A DNA stretch of 64,000 bases from Cololabis saira (taxonomy: Eukaryota; Chordata; Actinopteri; Beloniformes; Belonidae). Where the stretch lies: assembly GCF_033807715.1 (NCBI RefSeq), contig NC_084596.1:41581458-41645457 (forward strand), in the 5' to 3' direction. Below are positions 9,781-21,603 of the stretch, in pieces (within the stretch, counting starts at the first letter, position 1; each line of letters starts with the position of its first letter). Under the pieces are notes generated by a model. It was given only the letters and a program-made list of their open reading frames with translations. It ran no database searches and was not told where the DNA came from. The position numbers were made by a program, and so were the translations under genes.

Positions 9781-11960
9781 TTTTCTTCTTCTTCTTCTTC
9801 TTTGGAGTTTTACGGCAGCTTGCATCCAATTAGTTGCACTGCTGCCACCTTTTGGGTCACTCAAAATTCACATTATATTCTCATCAGCCCAGTATCATAC
9901 AAAAATTTAAATAAACTCTGCCTCCCCCTCCCACTCGATCCCACTTCCAAAATACTTTTAACTGTTACTTCTTTCATGCCTATTTCTTGCAGCTCTTCCA
10001 CTAGTTCAGTTCTTTCTCTATGGTATCTCCTACAGCAAATCAGTACATGTCGCACTGTCACAGGCTCCTGACACTCAAAACACAGTCCATCTTGATGCTT
10101 ACCCATGATATGTACTATTGTATGTACTATTAAGAGCACTATGCCCAATTCTTAACCTAGAAATAATGACAGCTTCCTTTCTCCTCCCTCCTCCTCCGAT
10201 GTTTACTGATTCTGTCACTTTCCCAGTTATTGAAAACAGATGCCTCCCTTTATTTCCTTCCTCCCACTCCTTCTGCCACTCTAGAATAATCTGTTTCCGC
10301 ACAATACTTTTCTCTTCACCTTTAGACAAGCTTATGTTGACATCCACCCCCTCCTTTTTCACTGCTTTCTTGGCCAACATGTCCGCTCTTTCATTGTCCC
10401 GGATATCTGAATGCGCTGGAACCCACATCAGCACCACTTCAACACTCCTCCTTTTCACCATCTGATATGCTATCAGAATTTCATACACAAGATCGTTCCG
10501 CCCCTTGGACATCCCCACCCCAACACTCTTCACCGCAGACACAGAATCACAACAGATCAACACTCCACGATTCATCAGCTGTTCTGCCCACCTCACTGCC
10601 ATTAAAATTGCATATAACTTAACGGTATATACATTCAAAAAATTTGAATTTCTCACATATGATTTCACACTCTGCCTGTGCACGGTAAAAGCTGCACCTG
10701 TAGCACCTGTCTCTTGATCTTTAGATCCCTCCGTGAACACTAACACATGATTTTTGTACCTCTCTGTCACATGACACTGAAACTCATTAACCAAATCTGC
10801 TTCTTTATTCTGCTCCCTAATTTCAAGTAACTTTAAGTCAATCATTGGAACTTGAAGCTTCCACACAGGTACCACAGGCCACAACACCACAGGAGAGAAC
10901 TCTCGATCATATACTAAAACCCCCCGACCCACCCTCTCCCCTGTCCATCCAAAACTAGACCCCCCGCCTCACCCCTCTCTCCCAGGTTGCTCGCATAGCC
11001 ACTCTGACAGGATGATCGTCCCTTTGACCCATCAGGTTCACCCAATAGTTAGCCTGAAGCTGCTTTCTCGGCAGAAACAAAGGCATTTCTCCCATCTCAA
11101 CCTGCAAGGTGTTAGGCTCGATGGGAGGGCGGACCCAAAAGCAGGACAACACGAGCAAGGTTCAGGTGTAATAAAGTTTACTTAACAAAAGGCGCTCCAC
11201 AGGAGGGAAGGAATGCAAACACAAAATCACAGACCGAAAAAACACAGCTGGAAAGTCCAACTAAAAGCGCAGACCGGAGGGAAACTCACGGCTGGAGGAT
11301 CCAAACAAAAGGCGCCGACCGGAGGGAAACTCACGGCTGGAAAAAGTCATCCCAAGGACCCAGGAAGGGAAGGCCCACGAACAGGAGACCATGGAAGACC
11401 AGGAAAACAGGCAGCATACAGGGCTCTGAGCTGGAGAGAATAATCCGACACCACAGCTTGTGGGAGGCAAGCTTAAGAGCAGACTGGGTGACGAGGCTGA
11501 GTGGTGTCAGGTGTGGGGACGAAGATAGGGATCAGCTGTGGTGCTCTGGCCAAGCCTGACCAGACTTTGGCGCCATCTGGTGGAGGAAGGGTGTGCCAAA
11601 CCCTAACACAAGGAGCACACCGGAGATGATTTTATAGCTTCTGTACATATCCTCAGCGCCTTAGCTTGGACTAAATCCAGCCCAGCCAGCACAGACTTGG
11701 AGGCAAATCCATACACCAAACTTCCATACTCCATTCTCGCTCTTATCAGATACAAATAAATCTGTCTTAGTGATGTTTTATCTGCTCCCCACTCTTATCA
11801 AAAAACACTCCCAAAAACTTAAAGCTTTTAACCCTCTCCAAGCTATTATCATACAGCATCAACTTCACATTCTCATCAATTTTCTTTCTAGTAAAGAACA
11901 TAACTTTTGTTTTCTCCACAGAGAATCTGAAGCTCCACTATGGGGGTATTATTGTTCCAA
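9781..11960 (-). pseudogene. I/Nimb-like LINE with RNase H, 5'-truncated
   Basis: On the minus strand the element runs from an RT C-terminal segment (about 11930-11780, with a KSFKFLGVFFD motif) through a thumb region (about 11770-11614 and 11109-10970), then an RNase H domain (about 10800-10400), ending at a stop near 9873 and a short 3' UTR with a (GAA)n tail at 9781-9803. The RNase H shows VFTEGSKD, a VKLYAILMAVRWAEQL helix, ICCDSVSAV and WVPAHSDIRDNERAD, the acidic and His positions of type I RNase H. A C-terminal CCHC-like FECQEP...H...C motif follows. RNase H in a LINE is typical of the I clade group. Frame breaks occur near 10940 and 11720, and a solo LTR (11110-11608) splits it. Confidence 0.83.
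11110..11608 (-). mobile_element. Solo LTR, probably Gypsy-like (5-bp TSD)
   Basis: A 499-bp insertion inside the LINE, starting TGTTAGG and ending CCTAACA, with CAAGG repeated on both sides (11105-11109 and 11609-11613). TG...CA ends with a 5-bp duplication indicate an LTR. Removing it and one CAAGG restores continuity of the antisense LINE. Orientation is inferred from the end resembling the 3' end of fish Gypsy LTRs. No internal coding region is present, so it arose by LTR-LTR recombination. Confidence 0.75.
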
Positions 11961-11987
11961 TATTATTTGTGTGTGCGTATCTCAATC

Positions 11988-12115
11988 TGTGTGTGCGTAA
12001 AAAGATTTGTGTGTCTGTATTCACATTTGTGTGTGCGTAAAAAGATTTGTGTGTCCGTATTCACATTTGTGTGTGTGTAAAAAGATGTGTGTGTCTGTAT
12101 TCATATTTATGTGTG
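11988..12115. repeat. 40-bp tandem repeat, about 3 units
   Basis: The unit begins GTGTGTGCGTAAAAAGATTT and ends with a GTATTCACATTT segment. It recurs with period 40 at about 11991, 12031 and 12071, with a decayed fourth unit. Short echoes continue at 12190-12235. Confidence 0.8.
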
Positions 12116-12651
12116 CGCAAAAAATCAGCCGGGAGCTCTCGATTGGTTGTCTTTGTACAGTGGATTTTGACACACTTCTGCCGCGGCAAATCTGTAAAAA
12201 CGATCCGTGTGTAAAACGATTTGTCCGTCCGTAACTAGGCCTTTGCCCTGAGCTCGGACTCACAGGCTCACGCCAGGCTACAGTAGCAATACAGCCTTCA
12301 CACCACTAGTCGGCGCGTAGCTCTCAGTCAGTACGTTTACATGAAGCAGTTCACAATCAGGTTTCTGATCATATTAGACATCGTTCCGACTTTTAACTAC
12401 ATGCAAACACTTGAACCCCATCTACTTCGGACCTATGTCGGACATTTAGTAATCGGTTTGCATATGGAGTAAGATAACTTCCAAAAAGATGTGTCCATGT
12501 TATAACTATTCGTATTCGTAATGATAAACATTTGTATGTAAATAAAAAAGTTGTACCCCAAATTCTGCTGTCACACACATGAGTCTGATAAATTATTAGG
12601 TTTAGGATTGTTTTTATGTGAGTAAGAAATTAGGTAAGAAATTTACGTTTT
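12116..12651. other. Intergenic, possible decayed DNA transposon
   Basis: No coding region. The piece from about 12328 (GTACGTTTACATGAAGCAG) resembles the terminal motif of the MITE at 47995-48653 and may be a fragment of a related family. Confidence 0.4.
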
Positions 12652-12663
12652 ACGTCTCATTTA

Positions 12664-15600
12664 CCCCTCCTTGAACCGCCACCTTACCGTGGTGGAGGGG
12701 TTTGAGCACCCGAATGATCCTAGGAGCTATGTTGTCCGGGGCTTAATGCCCCTGGTAGGGTCTCCCATGGCAAACAGGTCCTAGGTGACGGGTCAGACAA
12801 AGAGCGGTTCAAAGCCCCTTATGAAGCAAGAACCATCAAGGAAGTGTACGTCGCCCGGACTGGCGTTACCGGGGCCCCACCCTGGAGCCAGGCCTGGGGT
12901 CGGGGCTCGCAGGCGAGCGTCTGGTGGCCGGGTCTTGGCCCACGGGACCCGGCCGGGCGCAGCCCGAAGGAGCGACGTGGGCCCGCCCTCCCGTAGGCCC
13001 ACCACCCGCGGGAGAGTTCATAAGGGGAAGGTGCCGTGCGATTTGGGTGGCAGCCGTGGGCGGGGGCCCCGGCGACCCAATCCCCGGACGACGACTCTGG
13101 CTTTAGGGACATGGAATGTCACCTCGCTGGGGGGGAAAGAGCCTGAGCTTGTGCGGGAGGCTGAGAGGTACCGACTAGAGATAGTCGGGCTCACCTCCAC
13201 GCACAGCCTGGGCTCTGGAACCCAACTCCTTGAGAGAGGTTGGACTCTCTTCCACTCTGGAGTTGCCCATGGTGAGAGGCGGCGAGCTGGTGTGGGCTTG
13301 CTAATAGCTCCCCAGCTCAGCCGACATGTGTTGGAGTTCTCCCCACTTAGCGAGAGGGTCGCTTCCCTGCGCCTTCGGGTCGGGGATAGGTCTCTCACTG
13401 TCGTTTCGGCCTACGGGCCGAACGGCAGTGCAGAGTACCCGGCCTTCCTGGAGGCCCTGGGAGGGGTGCTGGAAAGTGCCCCAACTGGGGACTCCATCGT
13501 TCTGTTGGGGGACTTCAACGCTCACGTGGGCAGCAACAGTGTTACCTGGAGAGGTGTGATTGGGAGGAACGGCCTCCCCGATCTGAACCCGAGTGGTGTT
13601 TTGCTGTTGGACTTCTGTGCTAGCCACAGTCTGTCCATCACGAACACCATGTTCGAGCATAAGGGTGTCCATCAGTGCACGTGGCACCAGGACACCCTAG
13701 GCCGGAGGTCAATGATCGACTTTGTTGTCGTTTCATCTGACCTTCGGCCGTATGTCTTGGACACTCGGGTGAAGAGAGGGGCTGAGCTGTCAACTGATCA
13801 CCACCTGGTGGTGAGTTGGATCCGCTGGCAGGGGAGGAAGCTGGTCAGACCTGGAAGACCCAAGCGTATCGTGAGGGTCTGCTGGGAACGTCTGGCAGAT
13901 TCCCCTGTCAGGGAGGTCTTCAACTCCCACCTCCGGGAGAGCTTTGACCGGATTCCGAGGGAGGCCGGAGACATTGAGTCCGAATGGACCATGTTCTCCA
14001 CTTCCATTGTTGACGCGGCCGTCCAGAGCTGCGGCCGTAAGGTCTCCGGCGCCTGTCGCGGCGGCAATCCCCGAACCCGGTGGTGGACACCGGAAGTAAG
14101 GGATGCCGTCAAGCTGAAGAAGGAGTCCTACCGAGCCTGGCTAGCTCGGCGGACTCCCGAGGCAGCTGACGGGTACCGGCAGGCCAAGCGGACTGCGGCC
14201 CGGGCGGTCGCGGAAGCAAAAACTCGGGTCTGGGAAAAGTTCGGGGAGGCCATGGAGGAGGACTACCGGTCGGCCTCGAGGAAATTCTGGCAAACCATCC
14301 GGCGCCTCAGGAGGGGGAAGCAGTGCTCCACCAACACTGTTTACAGTGGAGGAGGGGAGCTGTTGACCTCGACTGGGGACATCGTCGGGCGGTGGAAGGA
14401 ATACTTCGAGGATCTCCTCAATCCCGCTGACACGCCTTCCGTCGAGGAAGCAGAGGCTGAGGATTCAGAGGTTGATTCATTCATCACCCAAGCTGAAGTC
14501 ACTGAGGTAGTTCGGAAGCTCCTCAGTGGCAAGGCACCGGGGGTGGATGAGATCCGCCCTGAGTACCTCAAGTCTCTGGATGTTGCGGGGCTGTCGTGGC
14601 TGACACGCCTCTGCAGCATCGCGTGGCAGTCGGGGACAGTGCCTCTGGACTGGCAGACCGGGGTGGTGGTCCCTCTCTTCAAAAAGGGGGACCGGAGGGT
14701 GTGTTCCAACTACCGGGGAATCACACTCCTCAGCCTCCCGGGGAAAGTCTATTCCAGGGTGCTGGAGAGGAGAATTCGGCCGATAGTCGAACCTCGGATT
14801 CAAGAGGAACAATGCGGTTTTCGTCCCGGTCGTGGAACACTGGACCAGCTCTACACCCTCCGCAGGGTGCTCGAGGGCGCATGGGAGTTTGCCCAACCAG
14901 TCCACATGTGTTTTGTGGACTTGGAGAAGGCTTTCGACCGTGTCCCACGTGGCATCCTGTGGGGGGTGCTCCGAGAGTATGGGGTCGGAGGCCCTCTGCT
15001 GAGGGCTGTACGGTCCCTGTATGACCGGAGCAGGAGCTTGGTTCGCATTGCCGGCAGTAAGTCAGACCTGTTCCCGGTGCGTGTTGGACTCCGGCAGGGC
15101 TGCCCTTTGTCACCGGTTCTGTTTATTATTATTTTTATGGACAGAATTTCTAGGCGCAGCCAGGGGCCGGAGGGGGTACGGTTCGGGAGCCACTTGATTT
15201 CATCTCTGCTTTTTGCAGATGATGTGGTCTTGTTGGCTCCCTCGAGCCAGGACCTTCAGCATGCACTGGGGCGGTTTGCAGCCGAGTGTGAAGCAGCTGG
15301 GATGAGAATCAGCACCTCTAAGTCTGAGGCCATGGTTCTCGACCGGAAAAAGGTGGCTTGCACCCTCCAGGTCGGGGGAGAGTTCCTGCCTCAGGTGGAG
15401 GAGTTCAAGTATCTTGGGGTCTTGTTCACGAGTGAGGGGAGAACGGAGCGCGAGATCGACAGGCGGATTGGTGCGGCGGCCGCAGTAATGCGGTCATTGT
15501 ATCGGTCCGTCGTGGTGAAGAGGGAGCTGAGCCGAAAGGCAAAGCTCTCAGTTTACCGGTCGATCTACGTTCCCACCCTCACCTATGGTCATGAACTCTG

Positions 15601-16027
15601 GGTCATGACCGAAAGAACGGGATCCCGGATACAAGCGGCCGAAATGAGTTTCCTCCGCAGGGTGGCGGGGCGCTCCCTTAGAGATAGGGTGAGGAGCTCT
15701 GTCACCCGGGAGGAGCTCGGAGTAGAGCCGCTGCTCCTCCACATCGAGAGGAGTCAGCTGAGGTGGCTCGGGCACCTGTATAGGATGCCCCCTGGACGCC
15801 TCCCTCGTGAGGTGTTCCGGGCATGTCCCACCGGGAGGAGGCCCCGAGGAAGACCCAGGACACGCTGGAGTGACTACGTCGCTCGGCTGGCCTGGGAACG
15901 CCTTGGAGTCCCCCCGGAAGAGCTGGAGGAGGTGTCCGGGGAGAGGGAAGTCTGGGGATCCCTGCTCCGACTGCTGCCCCCGCGACCCGGACTCGGATAA
16001 TGCGGTGGACAATGGATGGATGGATGG
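12664..16027 (+). mobile_element. Full-length Rex3/RTE-like LINE with 12-bp TSD
   Basis: The element is bounded by perfect 12-bp duplications ACGTCTCATTTA (12652-12663 and 16028-16039). The 5' end can fold (CCCCTCC...GGAGGGG at 12664-12703 around a CCACCTTACCGTGG core). The 3' UTR is only about 27 bp and ends in ATGGATGG repeats, as known for fish Rex3 of the RTE clade. There is no poly-A tail. Intact TSDs and an unbroken ORF mark it as a recent, complete insertion. Confidence 0.92.
12821..16000 (+). CDS. Rex3/RTE-like ORF: endonuclease-reverse transcriptase, intact
   Basis: An uninterrupted 1059-residue polyprotein. The open frame extends upstream to 12785, but the first in-frame ATG is at 12821. 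The N-terminal 90 residues are basic and Pro/Arg-rich. An apurinic-type endonuclease follows: GTWNV (96-100), GDFNAH (230-235, catalytic Asp and Asn) and STDHH (near 324-328, catalytic Asp-His). RT comes next, with [44 protein letters not shown] (first catalytic Asp), LRQGCPLSP and FADD at 798-801. The C-terminus has the thumb and a basic segment around [11 protein letters not shown]. The enzyme nicks genomic DNA and primes reverse transcription at the nick. All key residues are present with no stop or frameshift, so activity is possible. Clade is inferred from the single ORF, tiny 3' UTR and ATGG tail. Confidence 0.93.
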   Translation: MKQEPSRKCTSPGLALPGPHPGARPGVGARRRASGGRVLAHGTRPGAARRSDVGPPSRRPTTRGRVHKGKVPCDLGGSRGRGPRRPNPRTTTLALGTWNVTSLGGKEPELVREAERYRLEIVGLTSTHSLGSGTQLLERGWTLFHSGVAHGERRRAGVGLLIAPQLSRHVLEFSPLSERVASLRLRVGDRSLTVVSAYGPNGSAEYPAFLEALGGVLESAPTGDSIVLLGDFNAHVGSNSVTWRGVIGRNGLPDLNPSGVLLLDFCASHSLSITNTMFEHKGVHQCTWHQDTLGRRSMIDFVVVSSDLRPYVLDTRVKRGAELSTDHHLVVSWIRWQGRKLVRPGRPKRIVRVCWERLADSPVREVFNSHLRESFDRIPREAGDIESEWTMFSTSIVDAAVQSCGRKVSGACRGGNPRTRWWTPEVRDAVKLKKESYRAWLARRTPEAADGYRQAKRTAARAVAEAKTRVWEKFGEAMEEDYRSASRKFWQTIRRLRRGKQCSTNTVYSGGGELLTSTGDIVGRWKEYFEDLLNPADTPSVEEAEAEDSEVDSFITQAEVTEVVRKLLSGKAPGVDEIRPEYLKSLDVAGLSWLTRLCSIAWQSGTVPLDWQTGVVVPLFKKGDRRVCSNYRGITLLSLPGKVYSRVLERRIRPIVEPRIQEEQCGFRPGRGTLDQLYTLRRVLEGAWEFAQPVHMCFVDLEKAFDRVPRGILWGVLREYGVGGPLLRAVRSLYDRSRSLVRIAGSKSDLFPVRVGLRQGCPLSPVLFIIIFMDRISRRSQGPEGVRFGSHLISSLLFADDVVLLAPSSQDLQHALGRFAAECEAAGMRISTSKSEAMVLDRKKVACTLQVGGEFLPQVEEFKYLGVLFTSEGRTEREIDRRIGAAAAVMRSLYRSVVVKRELSRKAKLSVYRSIYVPTLTYGHELWVMTERTGSRIQAAEMSFLRRVAGRSLRDRVRSSVTREELGVEPLLLHIERSQLRWLGHLYRMPPGRLPREVFRACPTGRRPRGRPRTRWSDYVARLAWERLGVPPEELEEVSGEREVWGSLLRLLPPRPGLG

Positions 16028-16039
16028 ACGTCTCATTTA

Positions 16040-17545
16040 TTCATTCACACACGCACTAATATACTTGGGAAACAGTTAGGCACCAAATATAATATATTCA
16101 ATTTTCTCTGATGGCAAAAATAAGAACTTTATTGATCCCACATGGGAGTAATTCATTTTAGATCAGCTATAAAGAACAAGGTAGTGCTGAAAAACAATAT
16201 ATAGCCTATCCCCCCTCACAAAATATATTTTCTCACCAACAAAGCATATTCTACATAAACATATTTTAAAAATTTAAAAAGTAACAAAATAACATATTTG
16301 AACAATTCTTCAGATTTCTTCAGTTCTTTTATTGTCTGAAAAATGGTTCAAATGTGTTATTTTGTTATTTGAAAACATTTAAATTTGTTTTGTTTATGAG
16401 AAAATATGTTTCTCTATTCTTATTTTTGTGTGGGGGGATAGACTATTGTTTTACACAACACTTCTATTGTTCAAAAAGTCCATTACCCATTTAAACATAC
16501 TTCCTCCCACTCCTAACATGTGCAGCTTTATTAAGAGACTTTTTCCACATCCAGAAATACCGCCACCACTGTTTCCTTTCTCACTTGAGCTTTTCTTATT
16601 TCATCCTCTAGGCATATTATTGAGTCAGACGTACTTCTGTTTTTTTTTTTTTTTTACCTTTGCTGAAGAAAAGTCTATGTCGGATCTGGATTTTTGTAAA
16701 GACTGAATACAATTAAAGTTGAAGAACAGCCGTCTTGGTCTTCTTACCCTGCACCTACGCCTCCAACCAACCAGCGGAAAAGCTCCCAACCTCTCGAGAC
16801 ATCACAGTATGCAAAACAAAATAAGAGAAGAAATGCATCTGCACACAAAATCACTTGTGCTTTAGTTTACTTCTGTTCAGTTCATTTCAATATACATGTA
16901 TTTAAATTTAATTCCAAAACAGCTGCTACAGAGGTGTAGTGATGGTGCTGAGAAAATCATTATCTGTAATCCTTTGGTGTATTTGGACCAAACTCACTTG
17001 TATTCCTTTTTGCATAATCCAGTCTTTAGCAAGCTCACAGATTTATTTTGCTGGCAGGATATTTATCAGCAGCATTTTTTTTTCAGTATTAAATGATACA
17101 TCAAAGATCCTTCACTTCACCTTTGTGAACGGTGTTGCAGCGTCCAGGAAAAATATGAACAAAAGATTGTTCATTTAAAAATTAAGCCCAGACAGAATCA
17201 ATCATGCCAGGTTTGTGCCTTGTGAAAATGAACATAATTTTCAAATAAAAATGGTCAAATACATAATATGAAGTATAAAAATGATAAATACATTTCTCAA
17301 GAGATATAATTATCTGAAGGGCCAAGGTTTCTATTTAATGCACTCAATGTTTTAATTAAACGTCTAGACTCCCGGTTCATCTGCTTCCTTTTACGTAACA
17401 AGGCACAGTGAAGCTTGAAGTCTGCACATCAAATTATCATAATAAAGAGGAAGTAGACCTTTACAATCTCTAGTTTTCAGCGTTATCAGCACAGATCTTG
17501 GAGTATGTCCATGCAACAACACCACCAGAGGTGAGGAATGTTGCA
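16040..17545. other. AT-rich intergenic, small repeat trace
   Basis: A short segment at about 16112-16180 (AAGAACTTTATTGATCCCAC) resembles the common fish LINE/SINE 3'-end motif on the minus strand. A T run lies at 16639-16653. Otherwise nothing recognisable. Confidence 0.45.
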
Positions 17546-17552
17546 GGATTTA

Positions 17553-18290
17553 AAATTAATAATAATAATAATAATAATACATTTTATTTGAAGGCGCCTT
17601 TCTAAACACTCAAGGTCGCCGTACAATGGTTAAAAACAGTGTAACAGTAATAAAAGCTAGGGGGTAAACAAATACTCAGATTAAGTTTAAAAAAAAAGCG
17701 GAGGCGGTTGATGTTGCGCAGGTGGAAATAAGCGGACCGGGTAATGTTGTTCATATGAGAATGAAAAGATAAGGTACTGTCGAGGATGACACCCAGACTC
17801 TTGACCTGTGGGGAAGGGGAAACAGTGGAGTTGTCAATGAGTATATGGAAACTGTCGGTTTTGGATAGTGTTGATTTACAACCAATGAGGAGGACCTCGG
17901 TTTTGTCACCGTTTAATTTGAGGAAGTTGGAAGAGAACCAGGATTTAATATCTGTTAGGCAGTCAGCGAGGGACGAAGGTGGGAGGGTGGAGGTGGGCTT
18001 ACTGGAGAGGTAGAGCTGGGTGTCATCCGCGTAGCAGTGAAAGCTGATGTTGTACTTACGGAAGATGTTGCCGAGGGGGAGAAGATAGATGATGAAAAGG
18101 AGGGGCCCCAGGACAGAGCCCTGGGGCACACCTGAAGTGACAGGGGAAGGCTGGGATGTGAAAGATTTAAGTTGAATGAACTGAGTGCGGCCTGTGAGGT
18201 AGGAAGTGAACCAGTTTAGAGGAGTGTGGGTGATGCCGATGGAGCGAAGTCCATTGAGGAGGGTGGGGTGGCTGATGGTGTCGAAGGCAT
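17553..18290 (-). pseudogene. L2-like LINE, RT C-terminal half and 3' end
   Basis: On the minus strand an open frame from about 18290 to the stop near 17602 encodes RT from [14 protein letters not shown] through [12 protein letters not shown] and [11 protein letters not shown] (catalytic box), then [15 protein letters not shown] and KSLGVILDS, ending NHCTATLSV. The 3' UTR ends in (TTA)n, seen as AAT repeats at 17553-17580. The 3' end matches the fragment at 62183-62290. The copy lacks the endonuclease and first RT motifs, so it is a typical 5'-truncated LINE, though the retained frame has no stops. Confidence 0.88.
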
Positions 18291-18299
18291 AAAGTAAAA

Positions 18300-18500
18300 T
18301 TTACTAAATTTACTAAAAACATAAAAAAATACCTTAAGGTAATTTAGAACAGCAAAAAATGTGTGAATAAATGTGCGATTAATATGCGATTAATCGCGAG
18401 TTAACTATGGACAACATGAGATTAAACGCGATGAATCGTTTGACAGCCCTAATTTTTATATATGCATCAAAAGCGCTATATAAATAAAGATTGATTTGAT
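18300..18500. other. AT-rich junction sequence
   Basis: Includes GCGATTAATCGCG near 18390 and CGCTATATAAATAAAG at 18472, a common fish LINE 3'-end motif. No gene. Confidence 0.4.
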
Positions 18501-18504
18501 TTGA

Positions 18505-18620
18505 TATAAGGTCCTGGAAGGGCATGGGCATTGTCCAACCAGTCTGCATGTGCTTTGTGAACTTGTAGAAAGCATTTGGCCATGCCTCCATGTGCTGCCT
18601 GCTTGTATTTGTTTTTTCCA
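18505..18620 (+). pseudogene. Short RTE/Rex3 RT fragment
   Basis: About 115 bp matching the intact Rex3-like copy around 14880-14950 (GTCCAACCAGTCTGCATGTG against the CCAACCAGTCCACATGTG segment), but with a stop in the V-D-L-E-K-A-F-D position. It is a degraded internal piece. Confidence 0.6.
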
Positions 18621-18985
18621 TCCTGCCATCCATCTTCTATTCCCATTTTATCCAACCTGATCTCACAAAAATCTGTGAAATGCCCACGACCTCTCACCAC
18701 TATTTTCCGTGGTACCAACATGGAAAGTGTATATATCACGACAACGGATCTCATTGACTTTGCATGGTACAATATCCGTGGTGCTCACACAGAATTATAC
18801 CACTTTCCATGTTGGTACCACGGAAAATAGTGGTGAGAGGTCGTGGGCATTTCACAGATTTTTGTGAGATCAGCTGACCCTTTGCAGGGTCACAGGGGTC
18901 TGCTGGAGCTACCAGCTAATTACAGGCGAGAGGCAGAGGTCCACCCTGGACAGGTCACCAGTCTATCGCAGGGCGCATTGGTCTC
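18620..18985 (-). repeat. RTE-mobilised SINE, interrupted by MITE
   Basis: A minus-strand copy of the SINE family with a Rex3-like tail: tail side near 18620-18656, body at 18874-18985 (CCCTTTGCAGGGTCACAGG, then ACAGGTCACCAGTCTATCGC). The promoter head is missing. The 18657-18873 palindrome is inserted in it. Confidence 0.7.
18657..18873. mobile_element. Palindromic MITE with perfect 73-bp arms
   Basis: The left arm 18657-18729 and right arm 18801-18873 are exact reverse complements over 73 bp, separated by a 71-bp loop that itself holds partly complementary words (ACAACGGAT / ATATCCGTGG). It has no coding capacity. Identical arms point to a recent insertion or recent arm homogenisation. Superfamily unknown. 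Confidence 0.85.
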
Positions 18986-20053
18986 TTGCTTGTTAGTTAA
19001 ATCAGCTCTTTTCAGCCCCCTTTGAAAAATGTTAATAGCGTCGCAAAGTTTGCCACATGCTAATAAAAAAAAACCATTGTCTTTTGAGGAATGCAAGAAT
19101 GCAAAGTTAAGATTGAAATAAAAACGTGACGGTATGGTTCAGTTTAATGCAAAAAAAACCTTCATTAATTTCCAAATGGAAATGAAATATCTTACCTATA
19201 ATGATTGTAGGTTGCAGGTTGCTTATCCATACACATTTTTTATTTTAAAAACAAGAATATTTAATGAACAGGACTGAAGGGACACATCTCTGAATGATTT
19301 GCAGGACGACGCGACTGCTGTGCTGCTTTCACCGTATTTGAAAGGAAGGTCACGGTAAAGAGCCATGACTTATAGCGTTATTTTTAGCCTCAAAACTTTC
19401 ATTCGTCCTCAGGTCGGTATCCTGCTTCTCGGCTGTGCTGCTGGTCTGAATAGTGAGAGCAATGATAGAAATGAGCTGGGACTCATGATGTTTACTGTAA
19501 ATCACGGAAAATGTTCGGTACAAATTAACCTTGAGCTAAAATGTCAGTACTTGTAAATGAATACTTACAGCAGACGCAAAAATACATACACTTTCAAAAG
19601 CCTGTGGTAGTCCTTCAACACCAAGCTTCCCATCTGTCCTCTAATTTCTGTTATTCTTAGTGTGCTACACATTATTCAGTGTCATCAGATCCTACAAAAA
19701 CATTACTACATTTAGTTCATAGTCTTCTCCTCCAGTTGCCATTTTCTCGTGGGCTCTCAGGTATTTGAATATCTGCTGTGCTGCCTACAGGAAGACCTTC
19801 TGGCCTAATAAGAAATTACTTCTACTCCCAACTACTTGTTTTGATTGGCCTTCCTTTATTAATATATTTACTTATTTATTAATTCATTATTGAATGTCAT
19901 GCTTCACTTTATTTACTATGAGACCTGAGGATTTTCTGATAAACAAACAGTGTTGGCAACCCTGCCTTAACCAAAGCAATGAGTTCATTTAAAGAATTAC
20001 GTTACATCGTTAATATTCTTGCATTAATGATTTTCCTGAATTGGCCTATGACA
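18986..20053. other. Intergenic, no feature recognised
   Basis: AT-rich sequence without recognised coding or repeat ends. Confidence 0.45.
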
Positions 20054-20061
20054 CACTAACC

Positions 20062-20286
20062 CAGGGGTCCTCAACCCTGGTCCTCGAGGGCCGGTGTCCC
20101 TGCAGGTTTTAGATGTTTCCCTGCTTCATTGCACCGTGATACAAGTGACTGTGTCATCAACAGAATTGTGCAGCCCTGGATGAAAAGCTGATGACGATGA
20201 TTAATTAGAATCAGGTGTGTTAAAGCAGGGAAACATCTAAAACATGCAGGACACCGGCCCTCGAGGACCAGGATTGGTGACCCCTG
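20062..20286. mobile_element. hAT-type MITE, copy 4 (8-bp TSD)
   Basis: A 225-bp element with ends CAGGGGTCCTCAACCCTGG and CCAGGATTGGTGACCCCTG, and perfect 8-bp CACTAACC on both sides (20054-20061, 20287-20294). It is the best preserved copy of the family in the window. Confidence 0.93.
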
Positions 20287-20294
20287 CACTAACC

Positions 20295-20515
20295 CAACAA
20301 GCTACCAATGGGAATCATGGGAAAGTTTCAGAAAGACAACATTAAGAGCATCCATGAATTTGAACACCGTTACACAAGTTCTCAGACTGATGAATAGATC
20401 AATTTGAGTAAGGATGAATTGTATTGTATCGAAGTAAGGACATTTCTTGCTCTTCCTTCTTGGAGAATAAGATGTCATGCAAAGTTATTTTTTCTGTCTT
20501 GCTTGACACCCAGTC
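20295..20515. other. Intergenic, nothing recognised
   Basis: Short AT-rich spacer. Confidence 0.4.
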
Positions 20516-20524
20516 AGTGAGGGA

Positions 20525-20757
20525 CATGGCACTAACATGATCCAGGTCCTGGTCCAGGTTTCTTCCTCCTAAAGGGGAGTTTTTCTTGCCACTGTTTGGC
20601 TTAAGGTTTTTTTCCCACTAGGGGAGTTTTTACCTGCCATTGTTTATGTAATAATTGCTTTGGGGTCATGTTTTGGGTCTCTGGAAAGCGCCAAGAGACA
20701 ACTTCTGTTGTAATAGACGCTATATAAATAAAATTGAATTGAATTGAATTTAACACT
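20525..20757 (+). repeat. Non-LTR element 3' end with (AATTG)n tail
   Basis: A 230-bp 3' terminal piece ending GCTATATAAATAAAATTG followed by ATTGA repeats. The same sequence occurs inverted at 21604-21830, with the shared GGAGTTTTTCTTGCCACTG and CCTGCCATTGTTTATGTAAT segments. It is a 5'-truncated LINE or SINE; the family is not named with confidence. Confidence 0.75.
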
Positions 20758-21603
20758 TAATGCAGGGTCGGTTTCTCCTCCAGCCGCTCATATCCTCATC
20801 TGATGCTGTCTGACTGCCAAATGTGAGCTGGCTTGTAATGTTTGGCCAGTTTACAGGTAGGATCCCCTGCATTTCTCCATATTGTTAGAGAATAATAACC
20901 TCAATGAGCAAAAAGAGTTAGACCAGTGGTTCTCAAACTTTTTTCGTCATTCCCCACTTTGAACAAGTGGGGATTTTCAAACCCCACTTGCCCCCGTCGC
21001 CCCAACAAAAATCTTGACGAATTACTTCAAATTATTTTAAATGTATTGAAATTACTAACACCAAGTATATCAGTCATATTTGATACTGAATCAAAATCAA
21101 AAACAACAAATAACACAAAGTTCAAAAAGAGAAAATAAAAGTGCAGTTGTGCTATCATAACTTAATTTGCAAAAAACATAAACAAGTGAACTTTCCCTGC
21201 ATTAGTGGCTGCGTGTTGCCTGTTTTGCTGAACATCCTTTCAAAACGGGGTTGCAGGCTGGAAACTGCCACTCTCAAATCATGCTCAATGTTGAGCTGGG
21301 ATCTGGACTTGGGTTTTAGAGAAGCAACAGCTGAAAAGCTTCTCGCAGAGATATGAAGTGGCAAAGGGAAGAATGATGTTTAAAGCTTTCTGTACGATGC
21401 TGCAAATATTGTCCCGCTGCAATTAACAGTCCAACGTCAATCGTTGTTTTTGCACTTTAGTTCCATGGTACATTTTTCTCTGGTCCCCTAATGCTTTTTA
21501 CCGTATTTTTAGGACTATTAGGCAGATATAAACGTCTTTTTTTATTTTTAAATGTACCGCACGCCCAATGACGCAATGCGCCCATAGTATTATTGTAAAG
21601 TTT

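Noticed and set aside
12785..12820. Extension of the Rex3-like ORF to 12785
   Set aside because: That start is GTG; the first in-frame ATG is 12821, a more credible eukaryotic start.
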